DNA of 64,000 nucleotides from JANWVO01 sp964458495 (GTDB lineage: Bacteria; Acidobacteriota; Terriglobia; Bryobacterales; Bryobacteraceae): contig CAYWJB010000013.1 of assembly GCA_964458495.1 (NCBI GenBank), positions 1-64,000 of the forward strand, given 5' to 3'. Positions 37,192-48,566 of the stretch are shown in pieces. Position 1 is the first letter of the stretch; the number at the start of each line of letters is the position of its first letter. Below the pieces are notes generated by a model. The model was not told the origin of the DNA. It saw only the letters and a list, made by a program, of their open reading frames with translations, and did no database searches. Position numbers and translations under genes: made by a program.

Positions 37192-38223
37192 TCAATCTCC
37201 TTGGGCCAGAGCGGCCAGGTTCTCCTCGAACGGCGGGTGCGCCACACCCTTTTCCGTGATGATGGCGGTGATGTAGCGGTGCGGAGTCACGTCGAAAGCG
37301 GGATTGGCGACATCCGTCCCATCGGGCGCGACGGGCACTCCAAAGACGTGCGTGACCTCTGCGGCGGGGCGCTCCTCGATGGGAATGGCGTCGCCAGAGG
37401 CGAGCGACAGGTCCAGAGTGGACACGGGGGCGGCGACGTAGAAGGGAACGCTGTTTTCGCGGGCGAGCACGGCGACGGAGTAAGTGCCGATCTTATTGGC
37501 GGTGTCGCCGTTGCGGGCGATGCGGTCGGCGCCGACGATGACGCAGCCGATGCGCCCGGACTTGAGAAAATGGCCGGCCATGTTGTCAGTGATCAGCGTG
37601 ACCGGAATTCCGTCCTGCTGGAGCTCCCATACGGTGAGACGCGCGCCCTGCAGGAACGGTCTCGTCTCGTCGGCGAAGACGTGGATTTTTTTGCCGGCTT
37701 CGGCGGCGGCGCGGATGACGCCAAGCGCGGTGCCGTAACCGGCGGTGGCCAGCGCGCCGGCGTTGCAGTGGGTGAGCACGGAGCGGCCATCGGGAACCAG
37801 CGCGGCGCCGTGGCGGCCGATAGCGCGGTTGATGGCGATGTCCTCCTCACAGATGCGCAGGGCTTCGTCGATGAAGGCCTGCCGAAGCTGCTCCGGCGCA
37901 CTGCCAGCCAGCGAGGCATAAAGGCGCTTCATCCTGTCGATTGCCCAGAAGAGATTGACGGCCGTGGGGCGGGTGGCGGCGAGCGTGTCGCAGATGCGCG
38001 GGAATTCCGCGGCGAGCCGCTCCGGCGGCGTTTCGAGAACACCAAGGGCCACGCCCATGGCGGCCGAGACGCCGATGGCGGGCGCGCCGCGCACGACCAT
38101 GCTGCGAATCGCCCCGGCGACGTCGCGGTAGCTGCGGCAGGTGACGAACTCCACGGTGCGCGGAAGCTTCGTCTGGTCGATCATGACGACGCCTTCCGGC
38201 GTCCACTTGACGGTTTCCACCAT
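37192..38223 (-). CDS. mtnA: S-methyl-5-thioribose-1-phosphate isomerase
   Basis: A 343-residue enzyme of methionine salvage that converts 5-methylthioribose 1-phosphate to the ribulose form, downstream of methylthioadenosine released in polyamine synthesis. Family motifs are VVRGAPAIGVSAAMG near the N-terminus, LTHCNAGALATAGYGTALGV with the catalytic Cys, VFADETRPFLQGARLT, and VIVGADRIARNGDTANKIGT with the catalytic Asp. Length is normal from ATG 38223, which has GGAAG upstream. Other salvage genes are not present here. Confidence 0.95.
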   Translation of the reverse strand: MVETVKWTPEGVVMIDQTKLPRTVEFVTCRSYRDVAGAIRSMVVRGAPAIGVSAAMGVALGVLETPPERLAAEFPRICDTLAATRPTAVNLFWAIDRMKRLYASLAGSAPEQLRQAFIDEALRICEEDIAINRAIGRHGAALVPDGRSVLTHCNAGALATAGYGTALGVIRAAAEAGKKIHVFADETRPFLQGARLTVWELQQDGIPVTLITDNMAGHFLKSGRIGCVIVGADRIARNGDTANKIGTYSVAVLARENSVPFYVAAPVSTLDLSLASGDAIPIEERPAAEVTHVFGVPVAPDGTDVANPAFDVTPHRYITAIITEKGVAHPPFEENLAALAQGD

Positions 38224-38269
38224 AGGGGAAACTTCCATTGAACCATGCGGGCGCATCCAACTGCGGAAA

Positions 38270-38998
38270 TCAGGTGAGCAGCTCTCGCCGCTGGGCCAGA
38301 TAGCCGACGAAGAAAGTGAGGTTGTAAGTGGCGTGGACCACGGTGGAGGCGGCGGTGGAGCCGGTTCGGTGCCGCGTGTAGCCGAATACGAAAGAGGCGA
38401 AGAACAGCAGCAGCACATGTTGCCAGTTCCAGGCGTATTGCGGGCCGTGAAGCAGGGCGAAGGGGGCGCTTGCCAGGGTGATGCCGGCCCACTTGCCGAA
38501 TGAGCGCACGGCCAGCGGCTGGACGAAGCCGCGGAAGATCAGTTCCTCGGCGAGCGGCCCGAGGGTGACGGCGAAGGCGCCCACCAGCAGGATGGACCAG
38601 CGGTCACGCAGCAGGCGCGCCACGGCGTTGTCGATCACGGGGGTGTGGAGCGCCTCGCCGAGAACGGCGACCACAACGACGAGCGCCGGGCCGAGGACTC
38701 CCGTGAGAGCCATGTTCGGCCACGGGAAGCGCCAGCCGAGAGAGCTCCAGAACGGGGCGTGGTAGCGCTGGCGCAGGATGAGCCACAGCGCGCCGAACCA
38801 GAAGCCGTAAGCGGCGAACTGCATGCTGAGCACGCGCACCGCCTCGCCGGGCATGCGCGGAAGCAAAAGGAAGACGCCGTGCGTGAGGGCCAGTGCGAGG
38901 GCGAAGCAAGGCACAGTCAGCACGGCGAGCATCCATGCGTCGGGCCAGGTCCAGAAGGGATCGCGGCGGGGCAGGGGAGGCGGGGCGGGCGTGGTCAT
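38270..38998 (-). CDS. CPBP-family intramembrane metalloprotease
   Basis: A 242-residue membrane protein with about six to seven hydrophobic segments. The three CPBP (Abi) motifs are present: LAEELIFRGF (E-E-x3-R), FALLHGP (F-x3-H) and the later STVVHATYN His region. Members include the Rce1-type prenyl-protein protease and bacteriocin self-immunity proteins. The role here is unknown. Its ATG overlaps the stop of the upstream DHS-like gene (ATGA). Confidence 0.9.
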   Translation of the reverse strand: MTTPAPPPLPRRDPFWTWPDAWMLAVLTVPCFALALALTHGVFLLLPRMPGEAVRVLSMQFAAYGFWFGALWLILRQRYHAPFWSSLGWRFPWPNMALTGVLGPALVVVVAVLGEALHTPVIDNAVARLLRDRWSILLVGAFAVTLGPLAEELIFRGFVQPLAVRSFGKWAGITLASAPFALLHGPQYAWNWQHVLLLFFASFVFGYTRHRTGSTAASTVVHATYNLTFFVGYLAQRRELLT

Positions 38999-39954
38999 GA
39001 ATCGGCCTCGACCAGAAGTGCAGCGAGCAGGGGCAGCAGGATTTCGTGATGGCCGGTGACGGAGTGGCCTGCGCCGCCGGAGCGGGCGTGCGGGCGCTCG
39101 ACGACGTTCAGGCGCGGGCGGTAGTGCTGGAGAAAGTCGAAGTTGACAGTGGTGAAGTCCGCGAGCGGATAGCGGAGATTGCGCACGACGGAGACTGCCT
39201 TGAGGAACACTTCCGGCAGCACGACGGCGGAGCCGACGTTGAGATACACGCCGCCGCCGTCGAGCCCGCGGACCAGAGAGCAGAAGAGGCGGAAGTCGCG
39301 GTGGGTGGCGGCGCCAATGGCGGCGCCGGAAGCGGCGGGATGAGTGTGCGGGGTGTCCGTGCCGACGGCGACGTGGACGGTGACCGGAACCGAGCGGCGC
39401 CAGGCTTGCAGCAAGAGGGAGTAAGGGGCGAACTGCGGCGGGGCGAGGGAGTCGAGCGCGGCGCCGAGCGCTTCTCCCATGCCGCAGTCCGAGGCGCCGG
39501 CGCCGGCGATGGTCTGGTTCATGAGCCTGCCGGTCTCCTCCGCCGAGCCAAAGCGCCCGTCCGGGAGCACGGCCTCGACGTCCTCGCTGGTGCAGCCGGC
39601 GAGGCCGATCTCGAAGTCGTGGATCGAGGTGGCGCCGTTCATGGCGACAGCGGTGACGAAGCCGCGATCCATGAGGTCGATCAGGACAGGGGCGAGGCCG
39701 CACTTGACGACGTGTCCGCCGAGCCCCCACAAGATGGCGCGCCCGCGGCGGCGGGCGTCCAGAATGGCGGAGACGACAGCGCGCAGCGAATCCGCGGCGA
39801 GGAGGCGCGGGAGCCTGTCGAGCCACTCGGTGAGAGCCGCGCCCTTGCGGTGGGGCGCGGCCATGTGTTCGATGCGCACCTTGCCACCGCGTTCGGCGAG
39901 CGGAATGGTGGAGAGGCGGCTGAAATCGAGGGGCGGCTCGCGGTACTTGCTCAA
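38995..39954 (-). CDS. Deoxyhypusine-synthase-like protein
   Basis: A 319-residue protein whose core resembles the NAD-binding deoxyhypusine synthase fold: ILWGLGGHVVKCGLAPVLID, LMDRGFVTAVAMNGATSIHD and FEIGLAG follow the DHS spacing G-L-x-G, V-x-D-L-x3-G, G-A-x3-H-D. The active-site Lys motif of true DHS (SWGKI-like) was not seen. Bacterial DHS-like proteins act on polyamines rather than eIF5A. A GTDTPHTHP segment could bind metal. The start is MSKYREPPLDFSRL. It sits eight bases after uvrA and is coupled to the CPBP gene. The family call is by eye and should be tested by profile search. Confidence 0.55.
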   Translation of the reverse strand: MSKYREPPLDFSRLSTIPLAERGGKVRIEHMAAPHRKGAALTEWLDRLPRLLAADSLRAVVSAILDARRRGRAILWGLGGHVVKCGLAPVLIDLMDRGFVTAVAMNGATSIHDFEIGLAGCTSEDVEAVLPDGRFGSAEETGRLMNQTIAGAGASDCGMGEALGAALDSLAPPQFAPYSLLLQAWRRSVPVTVHVAVGTDTPHTHPAASGAAIGAATHRDFRLFCSLVRGLDGGGVYLNVGSAVVLPEVFLKAVSVVRNLRYPLADFTTVNFDFLQHYRPRLNVVERPHARSGGAGHSVTGHHEILLPLLAALLVEADS

Positions 39955-39962
39955 GGCGGTTC

Positions 39963-42725
<2,763 letters not shown>

Positions 42726-42756
42726 GGAAATTTCATTGTCCCGCAGGCTGGCGGGC

Positions 42757-43827
42757 TCAGATGGCCCGGGCAGAGGCTGTCATGCGGCGAAGTGTGGCTT
42801 CGGCGAGGAGGTCGAAGATCTGCCGCGTTTCCTCGAGGTCGACGCAGGCGTCGGTGATCGACTGGCCGTAGACGAGGGGCTGGCCGGGAACGAGGTCCTG
42901 GCGTCCGGCGACGAGAAAAGACTCGAGCATGACGCCGAAGATGCCGGTCTGGCCGGCGGCGATCTGCATGGCGACATTGCGGGCGACGGCGGACTGGAGG
43001 CGGTAGTTCTTGAGCGAGTTGGCGTGGGAGCAGTCCACCATGACGCGGTCCGGGAGCTTGGCGCCGCGGAGGCTGAGGAGCACGGTTTCGATGGACTGCT
43101 CGTCGAAGTTGGGCAGTTTGCCGCCGCGGAGGATGACGTGGCAATCGCGGTTGCCCTTGGTGCAGACGATGGCGGAGTGGCCGGCTTTGGTGACGGAGAG
43201 GAAGTGATGCGAAATGCGGGCGGCGCGGATGGCGTCGATGGCGACCTTGAAATTGCCGTCGGTGCCGTTCTTGAAGCCGACGGGGCAGGAGAGGCCGCTG
43301 GCGAGTTCGCGATGGACCTGGCTTTCGGTGGTGCGGGCGCCGATGGCGCCGTAAGAGATGAGGTCGCCGATGTACTGGGGCGTGATCATGTCGAGGAACT
43401 CGGTGGCGCAGGGCATGCCCATCTGCGTGAGGCGCAGCAGGAGGCCGCGGGCGCGGCTGAGGCCCTCGTTGATCCGGAAGCTGCCGTCGAGGAAGGGATC
43501 GTTGATCAGGCCCTTCCAGCCGACGGTGGTGCGGGGCTTTTCGAAGTAGACCCGCATGATGACGAAGAGCGCGTCGCGGTACTGGCGGGCCAGGTCGAGG
43601 AGGCGTCCGGCGTAGTCTTCGGCGGCGGCGACATCGTGGATGGAGCAGGGGCCGGCGACGACCGCGAGGCGGTTGTCGCGGCCGTAAAGAAGGTCGTGAA
43701 TGGTGTGGCGGGCGTCGTAAATGAGCTTGGCGCCTTCCTCGTGCAAGGGAAACTGGTCCAGCAGCGCCTGCGGCGTAACGAGTTCGTAGATCTGCTGGAT
43801 GCGGACGTCGTCGGTACGGTACGGCAT
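42757..43827 (-). CDS. 3-deoxy-7-phosphoheptulonate (DAHP) synthase, class I
   Basis: A 356-residue enzyme that joins phosphoenolpyruvate and erythrose 4-phosphate, the first step of the shikimate pathway. AroF/G/H-type hallmarks are VVAGPCSIHDVAAAEDYA, MRVYFEKPRTTVGWKGL, GARTTESQVHRELASGLSCP, GFKNGTDG and VMVDCSHANSLKN. The metal-binding Cys and His are in the GPCSIHD and the SVTKAGHSAIV segments. The specific isozyme (AroF, AroG or AroH) cannot be told. The aroDE fusion at 53317 supplies later steps. Confidence 0.95.
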   Translation of the reverse strand: MPYRTDDVRIQQIYELVTPQALLDQFPLHEEGAKLIYDARHTIHDLLYGRDNRLAVVAGPCSIHDVAAAEDYAGRLLDLARQYRDALFVIMRVYFEKPRTTVGWKGLINDPFLDGSFRINEGLSRARGLLLRLTQMGMPCATEFLDMITPQYIGDLISYGAIGARTTESQVHRELASGLSCPVGFKNGTDGNFKVAIDAIRAARISHHFLSVTKAGHSAIVCTKGNRDCHVILRGGKLPNFDEQSIETVLLSLRGAKLPDRVMVDCSHANSLKNYRLQSAVARNVAMQIAAGQTGIFGVMLESFLVAGRQDLVPGQPLVYGQSITDACVDLEETRQIFDLLAEATLRRMTASARAI

Positions 43828-43831
43828 GGGA

Positions 43832-44071
43832 CTAATGCTCGGGCGGCTTCTCCGGACCGGCGCTGCCGGGCCTGTTTCTGAGCCGGGCCGCCTCTTCCTT
43901 CATCCGGTCGCGGGCCCAATGGAGGGCCCGCCGCAGGGGCGGGAAGAAATCAGACAGGATGATCAGCCCAGGGATCATAAAGGCCCAGCCGGGCATGATG
44001 GGCAGAAGCCATCCGATGATGCCAAGGATACACAATCCGATACCGGCCAGCAGCCTGAGGATTTTGCTCAC
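43832..44071 (-). CDS. Small PGPGW-type membrane protein
   Basis: A 79-residue protein with two hydrophobic segments (about 3-20 and 28-42) joined by GWLLPIMPGWAFMIPGLIIL, the signature of the PGPGW putative transmembrane family. The C-terminus is basic and cytoplasmic in appearance. It starts the run of minus-strand genes and is four bases before the DAHP synthase start, so it is probably the first gene of that operon. Function unknown. Confidence 0.8.
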   Translation of the reverse strand: MSKILRLLAGIGLCILGIIGWLLPIMPGWAFMIPGLIILSDFFPPLRRALHWARDRMKEEAARLRNRPGSAGPEKPPEH

Positions 44072-44113
44072 GGGGGAACTTTCAGTGTAACAGGCCGGGC
44101 GTGAGCGAATTCA

Positions 44114-44142
44114 TTGACCGGGGGTGGCGAAAAAGATAGAAT
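44114..44142 (+). promoter_or_regulatory. Sigma-70 promoter of the sugar isomerase gene
   Basis: TTGACC (44114-44119), 17 bases, then TAGAAT (44137-44142). Transcription should start near 44149, inside or at the edge of the LacI-type operator. Confidence 0.78.
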
Positions 44143-44150
44143 CGCAGCAT

Positions 44151-44164
44151 TGCAATCGTTTGCA
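44151..44164 (+). promoter_or_regulatory. LacI/GalR-type operator
   Basis: TGCAATCGTTTGCA is a perfect TGCAA-N4-TTGCA inverted repeat with central CG, fitting the family consensus TGnAAnCGnTTnCA at every defined position. It lies just downstream of the -10 box, where a bound repressor would block transcription. No lacI-family gene is in the window. Confidence 0.72.
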
Positions 44165-44176
44165 GGAGAGACTCAT

Positions 44177-45586
44177 ATGAAGAAACAGACGTTCGGGGTG
44201 ATCGTCGGCAACCGGGGATTTTTCCCGGACCACCTGGCGAAGTCAGGCCGGGAGGAGATGATCCAGGTATTGGAGAAGCTCGGCTATGGCGTTGTGGCGC
44301 TGGCGCCCGAGGACACGAAATACGGGGCGGTGGAAACGCGCGCGGACGCGAAGAAGTGCGCGGAGCTGTTTGACCGGCACCGGCACGAGATCGATGGCGT
44401 GATCGTGACGCTGCCGAACTTCGGCGACGAGCGCGGGGTAGCGGAAGCGCTGCGCGGCGCGGGGCTGCGGGTGCCTGTGCTGGTGCAGGCGACGCCGGAC
44501 CGCGCGTCGAGCATGACGATTGCCGACCGCCGCGACAGCTTCTGCGGCAAGATGAGCGTCTGCAACAATCTGAAGCAGTTCGGCATTCCCTATTCGCTGA
44601 CGAAGCTGCACACGGTATCGCCGTCGAGCGCGGAGTTCGCGGCGGACCTGGAGTGGTTCGCGGCGGTGTGCAGGGTGGTGAACGGGCTGAGGAAGTGCCG
44701 GGTGGGGGCGATCGGCGCGCGCCCGGCGGCGTTCAACACGGTGCGGTACAGCGAGAAGCTGCTCGAGGCGGCGGGCATCGATGTCGACACAATCGACCTG
44801 TCGGAAATCTTCGGGCGCATCGGGCGGCTGAAGGACGATGACGCGGCGGTGCAGGCGAAGCTCGGGGAGATCCAGAGCTATGTGAGCACGGCGGGGATCG
44901 ACGCCACGGCGCTGGTGAAGATGGCGAAACTGTCCGTGGTGGTGGACCGCTGGATGGCGGACAACGACATCACGGTGACGGCGGTGCAGTGCTGGACTTC
45001 GATGGAGGAGTACTTCGGCGTGGTTCCGTGCACGGTGATGAGCATGATGTCGAACCGCCTGCTGCCGAGCGCGTGCGAGGTGGACGTGCCGGGCGTGGTG
45101 GCCATGTATGCGCTGGCGCTGGCTTCCGGCACGCCGAGCGCGCTGCTGGACTGGAACAACAACTACGGCGACGATCCCGACAAGGCGGTGTGCTTCCACT
45201 GCTCGAACCTGCCGAAGCACTTTTTTGAGTCGGCGCGGATGGACTATCAGGAGATCATCGCCGGCACGGTGGGCAAGCTGAACACGTTCGGCACGGTGGT
45301 GGGGCGGGTGAAGGCGGGCCCGATGACCTACCTGCGGCTTTCGACGTGCGACGCCGAGGGCAGGCTGAAGGCGTATGTGGGCGAAGGCGAGTTCACCAGC
45401 GATCCGCTGGAGACATTCGGCGGCGCAGGCGTGGCGCGCATCCCGAACCTGCAGACGCTGCTGCATTACATCTGCGAGAACGGCTTCGAACACCACGTGG
45501 CGGCGAACCTTTCGCAGGTGGCGGCGGCGGTGTATGAAGCCGGGCGCAAGTACCTCGGCTGGGAGATGTACTGGCACAAGGGCTGA
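44177..45586 (+). CDS. L-fucose/L-arabinose isomerase-family protein
   Basis: A 469-residue protein of the COG2407 type. N-terminal Rossmann-like half: FGVIVGNRGFFPDHLAKSGR and GVIVTLPNFGDERGVAEAL. The C-terminal half contains ALLDWNNNYGDDPDKAVCFHCSNLP, whose Asp, Cys and His could serve in metal binding, and TYLRLSTCDAEGRLKAYVGEGEF. These proteins interconvert aldoses and ketoses with Mn, or are close relatives of unknown substrate. AGGAGAG precedes ATG 44177. It is monocistronic, converging on recN. Confidence 0.85.
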   Translation: MKKQTFGVIVGNRGFFPDHLAKSGREEMIQVLEKLGYGVVALAPEDTKYGAVETRADAKKCAELFDRHRHEIDGVIVTLPNFGDERGVAEALRGAGLRVPVLVQATPDRASSMTIADRRDSFCGKMSVCNNLKQFGIPYSLTKLHTVSPSSAEFAADLEWFAAVCRVVNGLRKCRVGAIGARPAAFNTVRYSEKLLEAAGIDVDTIDLSEIFGRIGRLKDDDAAVQAKLGEIQSYVSTAGIDATALVKMAKLSVVVDRWMADNDITVTAVQCWTSMEEYFGVVPCTVMSMMSNRLLPSACEVDVPGVVAMYALALASGTPSALLDWNNNYGDDPDKAVCFHCSNLPKHFFESARMDYQEIIAGTVGKLNTFGTVVGRVKAGPMTYLRLSTCDAEGRLKAYVGEGEFTSDPLETFGGAGVARIPNLQTLLHYICENGFEHHVAANLSQVAAAVYEAGRKYLGWEMYWHKG

Positions 45587-45595
45587 GCGAGCGCG

Positions 45596-47269
45596 TCAAG
45601 CGGCCGAGAACTGTTCGATCAGTTTTTCGGCGTGGCGCAGGGCTTCGGGCGTAAGCTTCTGCCCGGAGAGCATGCGCGCGATTTCGCGGATGCGTTCCTT
45701 TTTGCCGAGCGATTCGACGCCGGCGGCGGTGCGGCCGCCGGCTTCGCTTTTCGTAACGAGATAGTGGTGCTCGGCGAAGCCGGCGATCTGCGCCAGGTGG
45801 GTGACGCAGAGCACCTGGTGGTGGCGCGCCAGCTCGCGCAGGCGCCGTCCGATCATTTCGCCCGCGGCGCCTCCGACGCCCGCGTCCACCTCGTCGAAGA
45901 CCAGCGTGCGCGCGGAGTCCGTCTCCGCCGGCGCCATACAGGTCTTGATGGCGAGAGCGACACGGGACAGTTCGCCGCCGCTGGCGACACGGTCGAGCGG
46001 GCGCGGCTCCTCGCCGGCGTTGGCGGAGAAGAGGAAGGCGACACGGTCCATGCCGGTCTCGCCGGGATCGCACGGCTCCAGCACGATGCGGAAGGCGGCG
46101 CCGGGCATGGCGAGGTTGGCGAGTTCGTCCTGGACCTTGCGGGAGAGCCTGCGGGCGGCGCGCTGGCGCAATTCGCGGAGCTGGAGACCGAGTTCGCGGT
46201 AGCGGGCCTCGTGGGCGGCGACGGCCGCCTCGAGCGCGGCGCGCCGTTCCCCGGCGCTTTCCAGCGAGGCGAGACGCGCGGCGACCTCGTCGTGGAAGGC
46301 GAGGATTTCCTCGACGGTCGAGCCGTACTTGCGCTTCAGGCGCTCGATGAGCGCGAGGCGGGACTCGACCTCCTCGAGGCGGCGCGGGTCGGCTTCCAGA
46401 TGGCCGAGGTAGTGGCGCAGTTCGTGGGAAGCCTCCTGCAAGGCGATCTGTGCGGGGCGGAGGGCCTCGGCGACGGGCGCGAGGGTCGAGTCGATGCGGG
46501 CGGCCTCGTCCAGGCGTTTCAGGGCCTGAGCAACGGCGCCGGAGGCGCTGGTCTCTGATTCTTCGAGGAGCTGGTAGGCGGCCGAGACAGCGTCGCTCAG
46601 GCGGGCGACATTGCGGAGAACGCGGCGTTCGTTTTCAAGCTGAGCGTCCTCGCCGGGGCGCAGGGCGGCGGCGGCGATTTCTTTGCGCTGCATGGACCAG
46701 AGGTCGGCGAGGCGGAGCCGTTCCTGTTCGGCGCGGCCGAGTTCGGCCAGTTCGTGCAGGGAGGCGCGCCAGGCGCGCCAGTGGTCGAGCACCTCGGCCA
46801 GCAGCGTTCCGGCCCCGGCGGCCGCGTCGAGCATTTCGCGTTGCGCGTCGGAGGAGAACAGCTTCTGCTGGTCGTGCTGCCCGTGGATGTCTCCGAGGAA
46901 GGGCGCCAGGTCGCGAAGGAAAGCGACGGTGACGGGGCGGGAGCCCGCCCAGGCGCGCGACTTGCCCGAGGCGGTGATTTCGCGTTCGAGGAGGAGTTCG
47001 CCGTCCTCGGCGGTGATCCCCGCCTGTTCGAGCATGGAGCGAAGGCGGGGGTCGGATGGAAGCTCGAAGATGCCGGAGACGAGGGCGCGTTCCTCGCCGG
47101 TGCGGATCATGTCCGGGGAGGCGCGCCCGCCGAGCAGGAGGCTGAGCGCGCCGACGATGAGGCTCTTGCCGCTGCCGGTTTCACCGGTGAGGACATTGAA
47201 GCCCGGGTGCAGGCGCAGGCGGAGGCTCTCGACGACGGCGAGGTTCTCGACGGCGAGTTCCACCAGCAT
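45596..47269 (-). CDS. recN: DNA repair protein RecN
   Basis: A 557-residue SMC-like ATPase that acts in double-strand-break repair. Walker A is LTGETGSGKSLIVGAL (near residue 30), the ABC signature is ASGGELSRVALAIK, and Walker B is TLVFDEVDAGVGG. The central part (about 160-370) is coiled-coil helix. IHGQHDQQKLF is a family motif. The start MLVELAVENLAVVESL is typical. A TATACT eight bases before the ATG suggests a leaderless transcript. Confidence 0.97.
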   Translation of the reverse strand: MLVELAVENLAVVESLRLRLHPGFNVLTGETGSGKSLIVGALSLLLGGRASPDMIRTGEERALVSGIFELPSDPRLRSMLEQAGITAEDGELLLEREITASGKSRAWAGSRPVTVAFLRDLAPFLGDIHGQHDQQKLFSSDAQREMLDAAAGAGTLLAEVLDHWRAWRASLHELAELGRAEQERLRLADLWSMQRKEIAAAALRPGEDAQLENERRVLRNVARLSDAVSAAYQLLEESETSASGAVAQALKRLDEAARIDSTLAPVAEALRPAQIALQEASHELRHYLGHLEADPRRLEEVESRLALIERLKRKYGSTVEEILAFHDEVAARLASLESAGERRAALEAAVAAHEARYRELGLQLRELRQRAARRLSRKVQDELANLAMPGAAFRIVLEPCDPGETGMDRVAFLFSANAGEEPRPLDRVASGGELSRVALAIKTCMAPAETDSARTLVFDEVDAGVGGAAGEMIGRRLRELARHHQVLCVTHLAQIAGFAEHHYLVTKSEAGGRTAAGVESLGKKERIREIARMLSGQKLTPEALRHAEKLIEQFSAA

Positions 47270-47277
47270 TCAGCACA

Positions 47278-47283
47278 AGTATA
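47278..47283 (-). promoter_or_regulatory. -10 box of recN, predicting a leaderless transcript
   Basis: On the minus strand TATACT is followed by eight bases (TGTGCTGA) and the ATG. With a normal distance from -10 to start, transcription would begin at or within two bases of the start codon. No Shine-Dalgarno sequence is present, which agrees. No clear -35 hexamer is seen. Confidence 0.45.
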
Positions 47284-47409
47284 AAATCCCCGGCGGGCGG
47301 CGGCGCGGGGTGCGGGGGCGAAAACAGAAGGGTTAGAAAATGATTTGGGGCGGGACGCTGCGCGGCTCCGGTATGATGAACTTGGAGTATCCGATAGGGA
47401 GCGTACATC

Positions 47410-48096
47410 TTGTTTGAAAGTCTGCCTGTGGCGCTTCTGCAGCAGCATTCGCTGTGGGAGCTGGTGCTGGCCGCCTCGCCGGTGGCGAAGTTCGTACTGG
47501 TGCTGCTGCTGGCGGCCTCGCTGATGAGCTGGGCGGTGATTTTCGCCAAGTGGTCGCAATTCCGCCACGGCGGGGAGGCGAACGCGTCGTTTCTTCGGGC
47601 GTTCCGGAAGGCGCCGGGGCTGGAGGCGGTGGCGGTGGCGCTGGAGCAGTTCCGCGTGTCGCCGCTGACGGGCGTTTTTGACTTCGGCTACCACGAAGTG
47701 GAGAGGCAGCTGAAGGCGCGCGGGCGGATTGTGAACAAGAACGCGCTGGAGAGGGCGCTGCAATTGGGGATCAGCGAGGAGGTGGCGCGGCTGGAGAGGC
47801 GGATGAGCTGGCTGGCGACAACGGCCACGGTATCGCCGTTTGTAGGGCTTTTCGGAACGGTGCTGGGCATCATCGACGCGTTCCAGGGACTGGGCACGGC
47901 GGGCAGCGCGAGCCTGCGCGCGGTGGCGCCGGGCATCAGCGAGGCGCTGGTGGCGACGGCGGCGGGCTTGGCGGCGGCGATCCCGGCGGCGGTGGCGTAC
48001 AACGCCTTCGGGCACGCGATCAAGGAGTTCGCGGCACGGATGGACGACTTCGCGCTGGAGTTCCTGAACATGGTGGAGCGGCAGTTCGAGGAGTGA
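47410..48096 (+). CDS. tolQ: TolQ, Tol-Pal proton-channel subunit
   Basis: A 228-residue inner-membrane protein with three transmembrane helices: about 20-42, and a pair at about 130-155 and 172-195. With TolR it uses the proton gradient to energise the Tol-Pal system, which pulls the outer membrane inward at division. The MotA/ExbB signature is present (WLATTATVSPFVGLFGTVLG; then ISEALVATAAGLAAAIPAA). The start is TTG, supported by AGGGAG about eight bases upstream and by the expected MFESL start. Four bases separate it from tolR. Confidence 0.93.
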   Translation: MFESLPVALLQQHSLWELVLAASPVAKFVLVLLLAASLMSWAVIFAKWSQFRHGGEANASFLRAFRKAPGLEAVAVALEQFRVSPLTGVFDFGYHEVERQLKARGRIVNKNALERALQLGISEEVARLERRMSWLATTATVSPFVGLFGTVLGIIDAFQGLGTAGSASLRAVAPGISEALVATAAGLAAAIPAAVAYNAFGHAIKEFAARMDDFALEFLNMVERQFEE

Positions 48097-48100
48097 AGCG

Positions 48101-48553
<453 letters not shown>

Positions 48554-48566
48554 AAGACGGGGAGCC

